A stretch of DNA of 64,000 bases from positions 45,904,185-45,968,184 of the forward strand of contig JALGQZ010000003.1 in the NCBI GenBank assembly GCA_023105745.1, given 5' to 3'. The notes beneath the pieces were generated by a model that had not been told where the DNA came from, ran no database searches, and saw nothing but the letters and a program-made list of their open reading frames with translations. How positions within the stretch are numbered: the first letter of the stretch is position 1; each line of letters opens with the position of its first letter. A program made the position numbers and the translations under genes. Shown one piece after another: positions 1 through 9,424 of the stretch. The stretch comes from Austropuccinia psidii (Eukaryota; Basidiomycota; Pucciniomycetes; Pucciniales; Sphaerophragmiaceae).

Positions 1-1
1 T

Positions 2-313
2 ACAGATTTCACACCCTCTGGGCATGGATTATCATTTCCCAACCACAAATTCATTTTTTATTTTTCCAAAAAAGAAGGCATTGTTGAAATACTCTGGAAA
101 ACATCTGAACTTCTTCATCAAACAACCAAGCCAGCAAAAAAATTGCTTGAACACCAATCCATCACCCACTTTGGTTGTTCTTTTCAAATCAACAAGAAAT
201 TATTTCTCACAGGAAAAAAATTCAAACAACTCAGCTCTGAAGAAATTGAAACAAAAGTCAATGTTAAAATCATGCAGAATGAACATAATAACAAAAGATT
301 ACATAAAAATTAG
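2..313 (+). CDS. Tet-like 2OG-Fe(II) oxygenase, C-terminal end (partial, cut by window start)
   Basis: The plus-strand frame starting at base 2 is open to the TAG at 311-313, about 103 residues. It aligns residue by residue with the C-terminal part of the Tet-like gene of element B: TPSGHGL versus TPSGNGL, VEILWKTSELLHQTTKP versus MEVLWKTSTIVCHTTKP, and HFGCSFQINKKLF versus YFGCFFQINHKLF. These blocks are typical of the rust-fungal Tet-like oxygenase family, whose TET/JBP relatives oxidise 5-methylpyrimidines in DNA using Fe(II) and 2-oxoglutarate. The His of LHQTTKP is the probable third metal ligand. The HxD part lies outside the window. No stop or frameshift occurs in the visible part. The gene ends 191 bases before the stop of the convergent transposase. 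Family membership is well supported; activity and substrate are inference. Confidence 0.75.
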   Translation, partial: TDFTPSGHGLSFPNHKFIFYFSKKEGIVEILWKTSELLHQTTKPAKKLLEHQSITHFGCSFQINKKLFLTGKKFKQLSSEEIETKVNVKIMQNEHNNKRLHKN

Positions 314-504
314 AAATTGTAAATATTTTAGATTATATATATTGATACATTTGATAATTATGACTCAATTCCAGTCTTAACATTTACCATTCCATAGACA
401 TGGATTGAGAATTTATTACAAATATAAGTCTTCAGATAATTCTCTTTGAATATAAACATGTTTTATTAATCTTAAAACATGGTCAGCGCTTGTAATTCAT
501 CTAT

Positions 505-1752
505 TCATTTATTCCTGAACCAATCTAAAGTGTAGGGCTTGACTCTTTCACACATATTCAAATGGATGTTTTCATCATCTTGTTGTGTGATATTTTGGAG
601 CTCAGGGGGGTCATTATCCTCATATAAATCACTCCATTGGTCACCTACTTGTGCTAATAGATTATGCAATATAACACAGGTTACCACCCACTGTACAAAT
701 AATTGTACCTCTTGCACATTATGCATTTGATTTCGCATCTCACGCAAAGATGACCATTGCCCTTTCAAAACACCAATGGAATGTTCAATCTGTACTCTTG
801 ATCTGGCCAAACATAGATTGAATTTTTGATTATCTTCTAAGTGTGATGTTACACCTTTGTATGCTGGCACAATCCAATGGGAGCTTGCATAAGCTGAATC
901 TGCAAGTAGATATTGATCCTTTCCATAATATTCATGTGGATTTTTGCAGATTTGCATATGTTGGTGCACATTTGAATCATGAAGAGAGCCTTCACAGCCA
1001 ACATGTAGTGAAATGAATACACTGTTGACATTGCAAACTAATTGAATTGACATTGAATACCTAAATCACATCTATTATCAGCTCAAAAATGGTTCAATAA
1101 GATATGAATAGCATAAATACCTCTTCTTGCAATCAAAGTATGCCTCACCATCTGTGGGTGGCCTTTGAGACAAAGGTATAAGACTACCATCTATAAATCC
1201 TACACATCCAGGAAACCCTTTGGCTTGCATTACTTGGGAAGTCTCCAATCGCTTGTGTGAATTCAGCCACATAATATATTTCTTTTCATACTTGATTAAT
1301 GCTTTGATGATACGCTGTGTATATAATACAATGGCCCCATGACTAACTCCAAATAGCATTCCTAGTTTTCCCAAAGAGGCCCCATTCCCATTGGATCCTA
1401 ATTGTGCTAATGCTACAGCCAATTGTATGGCTGGATTTCTTTGTTTAAATCTTGATGAATTGTGAAAAATTGTATCATCTTGAATCAAGGTAACTAACTG
1501 CTGGAAAGATTCATGAGTATTACGGCAGAGCTGTTTGAATTTATGACTTGATAACTGGACCAAATCACTGGAGCTGTATATATATGCAGAAAGATTTTTT
1601 TTGCGGGGTGTAAGATACCTTTGGGTACTGAGATGGTGTAACAGTGATACATCTTCTTCAAGGTCTGAATCAATATCGGATTCCATGACAAGGATATTCT
1701 GCATGATATTTAGTTGATGAAGTAATGGGATTCTTGCTGATGTTTTTGGCAT
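505..1752 (-). CDS. PIF/Harbinger-type DDE transposase, two exons, apparently intact
   Basis: Join of exons 1752-1121 and 1060-505, with a 60-base GT-AG intron at 1061-1120, gives 395 residues. Splicing restores KKRYSMSIQLVC across the junction, where reading through the intron would stop within a few codons. The N-terminal third has a charged stretch and a helix-turn-helix-like segment around residues 130-152 (LFGVSHGAIV). The nuclease core belongs to the DDE_Tnp_4/HARBI1 group. The visible catalytic residues are Asp188 in IDGSLIPL, Asp239 in GSLHDSNV and Glu303 in RVQIEHSIGVLKGQW. The length is normal for the family. The start at 1752 is the first ATG, and element B begins with the same MPK(A/T)xxRxPLL sequence. 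It would cut and paste element A in the nucleus, usually with a Myb-like partner. Nothing visible inactivates it. Confidence 0.88.
1061..1120 (-). other. Intron of the element A transposase
   Basis: The donor GTATTT directly follows AAGAAGAG and the acceptor TTTAG precedes GTATTCAATG. The phase is right and the family motif is restored on removal. The homologous gene in element B has an intron at the same place with donor GTAAGC. Confidence 0.8.
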
Positions 1753-2020
1753 TTTTTGATATTTATATATTTGAATTCTATTGAAAAGAATTGGGTCTAA
1801 AGAAATTTATTCAAAGCTAAACTCCCTGGGTGAGGGTTTTGTGCACCATTTTTAGAAATTCAGCCATTATAAGCTGGGATTTCAAGGGTTATAATTTGGG
1901 ATTTGAACCCAAAAATATAGGTTTTTACATGTTCAAAATACCACTGGTCAGGGGATGTGTTATTTGGGAAATCCCAGAAATTAAATTCCGCATTTCAGGA
2001 AAATAAATATCAAGATTTGA

Positions 2021-2050
2021 AATGCGGGATTTCATAGGTTTGACACCCCC
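2021..2050 (-). repeat. Terminal inverted repeat of element A (transposase 5' side)
   Basis: In reverse complement the segment starts GGGGGTGTCAAACC and continues with an AAATCCC block. The left end of element B starts GGGGGTGTCAAATT with an AAATCCC block at the same spacing, and the right end of B mirrors it. The 300 bases between this repeat and the transposase start contain several further copies of the AAATCCC/GGGATTT word, as does the subterminal region of B. Such subterminal repeats are common transposase or Myb-partner binding arrays. Confidence 0.75.
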
Positions 2051-2052
2051 TA

Positions 2053-3722
2053 TTATAAAGATTTATTTTTTTACCAACAATAAAAATTTATCCAAAAAAT
2101 ACTCTACAAGAGATATTTTAAGGCTACAAAAGAAATTTCTGCAAGAGAAATTTCAATTGGAATGAATTGAGCAATGAGCTGCAAGCAATTAATACAAGAA
2201 CAGAGGCTTTAAAAAGAATATTAAAGAGAAAACACGCCCAAAAGTGACCATTGTGGATTTGGAAACAAAGTGACAAAGTTAACGGTGATAAAAGATGCTT
2301 TAATTCACTTTTGGGGTGGTTCAGGGGTAAAAATGATTATAAGAGTTACAAACAATGATTATAATGACTTTTTCACATGGTTAAAAGGTTTAAAATGATT
2401 TAAGAAAGGTGGTTAGAATCTTTGATTGATTGTTTTAACAATGTTTAAACTAATTATAAAAGGAAAAGATTCTAACATGAAGAGAAAAGTGGGGCAAAGA
2501 AGACATTCTTTTATAGCCATCAATTTTCTTACTCCAAAAGTAAAATATACTCTTGTCAGTCGTGAAAAACAGTCTGACAACAGAAAAGCCAATTATGGAA
2601 TCATTGAACCCTGGTTTAGACCAAAAAAGGGCTGGTTTAAGCCATTTTTAGCCATTTTAGACCCTTAAATCAGCCATTGCTATAGCAATACCTGGTCTAG
2701 AGCCTTCAAAACCCGTCAGAATGTGTGTAAGAGACGTCAAAACCAGTTAAAACTGTCTTTACTATGATTGTTTTATCTTAAGGGTAGTTTTACCCTCTTG
2801 GCAACAGCTAAAACTACCCCAGTTGGTATCAAAACCTCATCATCAATTGAGTCCACAGACCCTGTAACTCAATTCCAGGCCAAAAGTGATGAGCTTTTGC
2901 GTGAATTTTAACACCACACGCCTGCCAGAAAGTATTTTGGGGGTCTAGCTCCCCCTTAGAGCTGGAGTTCCTTTCCCCCCCCCCCAAATTTAATCTTTCC
3001 AATTTATTTTTCCTTTAATTCCTCATCATGTATTACACTTATAATTTACATATGTAATTCAATTGAGTTTTACAGTTTAATACAGTAATATATGATACCT
3101 CATATGTAAATCAAAGTTCACTTATGTAATACACACGCACATTTTGACATTTCAATTGAATTCAATTGAAAATACTTTAATTCCTCATAACTTCTAAAAT
3201 ATACACAATACCTCAATTTTAACACAAATTTTGGTGATTAACACTACATGTGATGTGATTTAAATTAAAGCTTTGAGGATTTTCAATTTTCATACAGAAA
3301 ATACTAAAAACTTAATTTAAGCTTATTTAGAGTTGAGCTACAAAGTTTTCACTCAGAGGTGACCCCACCTGATTTTTTATGAGGAATCCAATGGTGAAAT
3401 AATTTTTATATGTTTATTTATTGGATAAAAAGTTCTAATAATTTTTATTTAACTTTTTTCCAAATTTATTTATTTTTTTACAATTTTGTTAAAAATTCAT
3501 TTTTACTTAATTTTTTCAAGTATAAATGTAATTTTACAATTTCAAAATTTAATGTAATGTTTATTTTTAAATTTTAATTAAATTTTTAATTGTGAATATA
3601 ATTTTATATTTATATTTTCATTTTCATTTTAATAATATAAAGAAATTTATTTTATTTATATTTATATGTTAGTTTTGTATTTGTGGTCTTTTGGGTATAT
3701 GAAATTACCTCTAAGGCTCACA
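2053..3722 (-). repeat. R1: solo-LTR-like repeat
   Basis: The segment aligns along its length with R2 (23589-24592 plus 30461-30984) and with a truncated inverted copy R3 (38605-39617). It ends GGCTCACA at 3722. In reverse complement it therefore begins TGTGAGCCTTAGAGG, closely resembling the start of the G1 LTR (TGTGAGCCTTGAGG), so I read R as a minus-strand LTR of a related gypsy family without its internal region. The 80-codon open frame at 2426-2668 contains YGIIEPWFRPKKGW, shared with R3. Because it sits inside an LTR I do not call it a gene. ATA at 3102-3104 is the unoccupied counterpart of the insertion site of element B in R2. Confidence 0.65.
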
Positions 3723-6700
3723 AAGATCCTGGGTTCCCTTTAGATATTTCAGGAGATTAAGGAGCACCTTCCAATGAGGAGTTCCTGGGTCCTCAAGCTG
3801 ATGTGAGAGGGAACTGATGGCAAAAGACAGGTCTGGTCTGGTGGCTGTTCCCAAATAGTAGATTCTGCCAATAGAACCCTTATAGTGGATATTAAGCCTC
3901 TTGAAGAAGGAAAATTATTCTTCAGAGGCTGGGCATAGATTCTCATTGGGTACCAAGGGAGTGGAAATGGGGTTTCAGTCCAGCAGTTCATAAAGGCCCA
4001 AAAACAACCCAGTGAAGTGCTGCTGGTCAAGGGAGATGTATTAAAGAAAGTGGGAGACTTTGATTCCAAGGATAAAATCTTCTGCACTTACATCCTTAAT
4101 ATGAAACTATCTACCCATGTCCTTCTTGAAGTTGGTTACCTTGGTCTCAGAGATAGCAATTCTGTACATGTGAATTTAGAGACACATAGGGTCCTTTTCT
4201 TTGTGGAAGAAAATGCACCGGTAGAGGATGCGGGAAGAGAAACCTATGATGATTAGCTGTTTCCTAAGGTGATCATACCAGGATAGTGGAGCTTGCTTCA
4301 ATCCATAGATTTCCTTTTCCAGCTTGAGACCATGAAATCAGTTGTCAAATTAAAGACCCTGGGGAATTACAAGATACAAGGTTTCAGAAATGGGAGCATT
4401 GGGGGAGGCACCTTTTATGCTTATCTTGTAGAGCTCCAAGTTTTTTCAAAATCAAAGGCTATAATTTACCTTAGTGAATTAAGACAACCTGTTGGTGAGT
4501 AATTTTTTCCAAAATAAACTTCAGACGAATGAGTGAACCCTTTCCCACATAGTTGAGCTTTGTGCTCAACAACATTGCCAGGATGGTTGTTCTTCACTTC
4601 AAAGACCCAGGTTGTACCAACCAGCTTAAAAGCGGGATCTATCTTGACAAAATCCTGAACCTCCAGTTTGACCATGGAGGACAAATCCCTTTGAATGGAT
4701 CAAACCCACAGTTCTCTTTCCACAGAGTTAAGAGCCCACTTAGATGTCCTAGGCACCTTTCCTTCTGAGGTAACTAATTCTTGAGGCCTTCTAGGGTATG
4801 AAATAACATTAGCAGGATTAGTTTTGTAGGAAATAAGAGCTGGGTTATGAGGACCAATGAACTTGATGAATTGGGGATTCTCCAATTCACTCCCTGATCA
4901 GGATGATGGATTTCATGTACTAGTATATCTGATCCTTCTTAAAGGGGACTGGAATTCCTCTACCACTTCCAAGGTATCAGAACCACATTCATCTCTGGCT
5001 TCTGCTTCAAGAGCCATTAATGGGATTATTAACAAGTTTAGGATATTGGGTCATCCCCAAACGAAGGTAATACAGATTTGTTGAAGGTGACGTGTCAGGG
5101 GTAATGAGCTTTCTGTCTCTGAGATGCAAAAATTGGTAGGTGGTGTTGTTACTCTTATAGCCAAGTAGTATGCCTTCCTCAGTAAAAGGTTCCAGCTTCT
5201 GGTCACAATGTTTCTTCCAAATGGAGATTATGGCTAAAAATCCAAAGTTCCTGAGTTTTTTTGATTCGGGGAGGAATCCTTTTCCACAGGATTTGAGGAC
5301 TATTATTGTTCCCATAGGGAGTTGGAATGATAATTTAAAGAAAGGCTGAGGTGTTGACAGGTTCCCCAATAGGTTTTGGAATGCCAGAACCTCCTAATAT
5401 GCACCTTGCCTCTTACAGAATGCTTTTATTGGACTGCTCTGAAAACTCATTGTGTTTAGGGGTTCCTTTCAATAAAACAGTTATTACTGAAGCCTTCCAT
5501 TTTGAAGAGCTGAACAAATTGGTGGTTCATGCCCTCCCCTCCTCTGTCAGACACAAGCTTCTTTGATTTCTGATTGTGGATACTTTCCATTTCCGTTTTT
5601 GCAATGAGGAACTGACTGAATGCATCAGACTTTTGTTTTAGAAACCTCGCAATTTCCAGAGATGTGGCTTAGTCCACAATGGTGAGGAAATATTGGAAAC
5701 CAGAAACAGATGACAGAGAAATAGGCCCTACCAGATCACTGTGAATTCAGCATACTGGTAGAAAGAATTGGTAAAGGCTTTTGGAGAAAGGAAATTGATG
5801 AGCCTTATTTATGGCACAATTCTGGAATGTTGAAGCTGCAGTAGGTAGAACTATGAATTATAGAGGTCCACTTTCTAGATGACCAAGGCGATTGTTACAA
5901 AGATTGATGCTACTACCCATGACAAAGGCTTTGTGATAGGAGTGGTGGATCAATATAATATTATTTGCTATCTTCCCTTTCAGAATTGGTATTTTGTTTT
6001 ACTAAATACTGAAGGTATTGTTTTTGTACAAAATGGTGATTTTTTCTTGAAACAACTTGAGAAGGCGCACTAGGTTGCAATTGAGCTTGGGAAAGTAAAG
6101 GCAGTTTTTCAAGGACAATGATGATTCCTGGTCAGAAGAATTGACCATACTCATTTCTTCAGAAATTAGAGAGCTATCAGAAGCACCAGTGGATATTGTA
6201 AGCTCAGGGAGACTCTGGAAGGAAGAGAACATGTCCCTGTTGTTAAAAATGTGGTGAGTAGCACCACAGCCAATGATAAAGGTGATGGGTGAAAAAGTGT
6301 TAATAATTCTTTTTAAGAGTGCATGAATTTTATCTGATGGTGGAATGTGTGGAGGTGGACTTCTTTTGCTGTTTCTTTCCAGTTGTAAGCTTTGATTCTC
6401 TGAATATCACTTCTCTCTGGTGTGGCTAGTGCAATTTGGATTGTGCTTGTTTCCTGCAGAGGACTTAGGGATTTTGTATTGATGAGCTGAGGTAGAAAGA
6501 GCTCCAAAGGAAGTTTCTTTCTTTTGCAGCTTTAGATGGGAGCTATTAACACAATATGAAAGCTTTTTTAGGAAAAGGTCAGATTTCTCTATTAGGTTGT
6601 CCTTGAGGAACAAGGCTTCTACATAGTTTTGTAGTTTATAATATCTCACAGGTTTTTCAAGGATGTAAAATAAGAGAATTTTGGCTTCAATAGTGATGTT

Positions 6701-7050
6701 TAATGAGTTTAGTTTCAACTTCATTTTTTGTAGAATATTGATGTAATCCTGTAAATTCACATGATAGTAAGACCATATCTATTTGGTCCAGACTCTTCCT
6801 CTTTTGACGGCTCTTTTTGAGGCATATTGATTGTTGATATTTGTCCAAAGTAGGCATTGTGGGAACTCCTTTTTAATGTGGGATGAAATAAGGCAGTACC
6901 TTGAGGGGGAAAGGATTGGTAAGTCTGTTTCAAGCTTAAGAATTGTGCAATAACGATTAATTATAAAGTGTATAAGCCTCCTCTCTGAATAATAATTAAT
7001 ATTCATCCTATTTAGAATCATGAAATAAAATAGGATTTGTGGTTTCAACA
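3723..7050 (-). pseudogene. Ty1/copia retrotransposon relic (gag to reverse transcriptase)
   Basis: Read on the minus strand, fragments appear in copia order. Gag lies at 7050-6407 (LQDYINILQKMKLKL). A piece before the protease and integrase is at 6232-6002 (LKNCLYFPKLNCNLVRL). The integrase tail is at 5369-5007 (EPFTEEGILLGYKSN). The reverse transcriptase start is at 4684-4466 (FKLVGTTWVFEVKN, FGKNYSPTG), followed by FHIKDVSAEDFILGIKVS near 4060-4120 and TRPDLSFAISSLSHQLE near 3780-3840. The last block reaches HWKVLLNLLKYLKGTQD and stops exactly where R1 begins at 3722. The frame is broken many times, so the copy is dead. No copia LTR is recognisable. The R LTR inserted into this older copia, so the two are layered in time. 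Confidence 0.85.
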
Positions 7051-9166
7051 CATAAAGAATACTTATCAGTAGTCTCTAAATCAGACCTATCAATAACATT
7101 ATAGAAAAAAATCTGATGTAACACCATAATTTATGATAACCAAAAGACTACTATTTGAGTTTATCTCAATAAGACTGAGAATTACTTTTGGTGTTTTTTT
7201 TATTATGATTATTGTTTTGAATATGATTGAAAATAACAAGACTATGGGATTTCATACTAATGATAATTCTTTAATTATTTCTTAATACTATTGTTGAGGC
7301 TTTGAGATATTACCACATATGCAAAAAGATCAAAAAACATTATAAATCTTATTTTAATAATAAGAATTGAAATTATAATCTTAAAGTAAGTAAAAATGCC
7401 ATAACAATGCATAAGCTCTTTATCATTTCAGGAGCAAATGAATACACAATTGATTTAAATTATCCCATTGGATTCCCCATCAAAGCCTAAATATATGACA
7501 TCATGACTTCATATCTGTAAAATCAATACTTACTGAGATAACCTGAATATATGAACTTTTATGATCAATGCATATATTCATATTTTTTATCTCATATCTT
7601 TTGAATTACACAAGGTAAACAGTTGATTCAAAAAGAACGTTACCAAAAAATGACTGTAAAAATGATGAAATGAGCTTTATTTAGCAAGCTATGAACAAGG
7701 TTAAAACTGATAAGGAGACATTGGAAAAAAAAGCAATAGCTGTGGAAAAAGTGATCATTTATAATAATTAACTGGAATCTTATTTTAAGCTTAACAGTTG
7801 AATAAGATATAAAAGTGATGTATGATGGTATTTTATGATTAAAGTTACTAAAATACATGAATATAAATCATTTTCCAAGCTTATGATGTAATCAAATTAA
7901 ATCTATCATGGTAACCCTATAAAATGGCATAACAATGAGATAAAAAAGGTTTAATAATGATTTAATCATCACAAAAACTTAAAGAACTGATCAATTGAAA
8001 TTGATACAATCAGTAAATGTCTACTTTAAGGAATTTTCTTTACTATAAAAGGACCTCTTCTTCCTCTTTTTCACCCTCAGACACATAAAACCCACTAAAA
8101 CATTATAATAAAAGGTAATTTATTTATTCTTTATATATGCAGCTATTATATTATTCAGAGCCAAAGATCCACTTTTTATTAATGACTAGCTTTGAGGTAA
8201 TTAGTCCAATATTTCATTTTTTTGTTAAATTCTCTTGAATATCTCTAAATTCACATAAAAGTAGTCAAAATTTTTAATTCTCTGTATTTTTCATTGTAAA
8301 TACAATTTAAAAAGTTTTATTTATACTCTTAGGCATAGAATTGATCAAAATTATTATCCTAAATGTGAAAAGTAGGTTATTTTCTCTTATTATATTCTTT
8401 TCTCTTTATTATTACTCTTAATAATTCTTATATTAATATAAATAATATTGATATTAGTATATAGCTTTAATATTACTAATATTATTGTAATTGAATATCA
8501 ATTTTTTATGCATTTATTGATTTTTTGTAACATTAATAAATTTCCATAAATATATTCATTTATTTATTTATCCATCATATTATTATTCTTTAGTAATATA
8601 CTCAATTTTATGCCATAATTGTAATATATTGCTGTTACTATAATTATTTTGAATCTTATTATTCACTAAATTAGGGAATTCAGAGTACAATAAGTAAGAT
8701 ATTAGTAATTTTGACTTATTCTTTCATATTCAAACCTTTCATTTGGGGGCCTGCCATGATATTCACTTAAAAGACATTTAAATATATTCAAATTGAGCTT
8801 ATCTATTAAAAACTTTATAAGAAATTTATATTTATTTATTCAACAGCTATTGAGGCATTGGAAAGTAATTGTATTGTCTTACACATGGTTTTTCACATCC
8901 TTAGACTTGCAAAAGCTTTCTTTGAGGGGCTCTAGTAATTAAAAAAGATATTCAGAAATTCAAAAACAAATTTATATTATAATCTATTTAAAACAGAATC
9001 ACATTATTATTTTATTATTCATCAAGTAAAAAAAATTATATTATAAAATAAATAAATGAAAGATCTTTATTTATTTCTGTTACACAAAGATAAAAAAGAA
9101 ATTTTTCACATGGAAATTGCCTTATATTTCCAAAAATAACACTTTTATAAGAAGACTTATATTACT
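7051..9166. other. AT-rich DNA without a recognisable gene
   Basis: Strongly AT-rich, with only short stop-rich frames on both strands. The minus-strand open frame of 72 codons at 7640-7858 has a composition expected by chance. I see no conserved motif, LTR end or RNA gene. Confidence 0.6.
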
Positions 9167-9364
9167 TTGCCTCTTTTGGTGTTTAAAGAAAGCCTAACAG
9201 AGGACAATCAAGCCACTTTTGAAAGATTGGTGGAAGAAACTTGCCAAATTTCTCCAGCGCCAGTTATTAATAAGGGATTAGTTATTCCAGGACTGACCAT
9301 TCAATACGTTGAAGCGGAGCACCTTTCTTTGAATTCCATACAAAATAACAAAATCTCTCTCTAA
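9167..9364 (+). CDS. Unrecognised small open frame (65 codons)
   Basis: The translated composition is more balanced than that of the surrounding AT-rich DNA (ESLTEDNQATFERLVEETC, then PGLTIQYVEAEHLSL). The frame is open for 65 codons and lies 60 bases before the first recognisable gag-like sequence of G0. It could be a leftover of the 5' region of that element, a captured exon, or chance. I do not recognise a family, and no start context or splice site decides it. Confidence 0.2.
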   Translation: MPLLVFKESLTEDNQATFERLVEETCQISPAPVINKGLVIPGLTIQYVEAEHLSLNSIQNNKISL

Positions 9365-9424
9365 TATGTTTGTTTATTATTTCATTCAGTTATGACTTCT
9401 AGGAGAGTTTCCCAATACTCAATC

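Larger units (their letters stand above)
1..2050 (-). mobile_element. PIF/Harbinger-like DNA transposon A, left end outside window
   Basis: The region holds an apparently intact DDE transposase (minus strand) and the end of a Tet-like oxygenase gene (plus strand), transcribed towards each other. The right terminus is the inverted repeat ending in CACCCCC at 2050, which in reverse complement reads GGGGGTGTCAAA, the same outer motif as both ends of element B at 24593-30460. Element A lies at the edge of the R1 LTR, because the sequence just outside 2050 aligns with the start of R2 at 23589. The left terminus, and any Myb-like gene as in B, must lie before base 1. PIF/Harbinger assignment rests on the transposase family. 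The target duplication is not resolved on this side. Confidence 0.8.

Noticed and set aside
24..380. 118-codon plus-strand frame starting with ATG at 24
   Set aside because: It is a shifted shadow. The frame starting at base 2 encodes the Tet-like C-terminus with family motifs and ends at 313.
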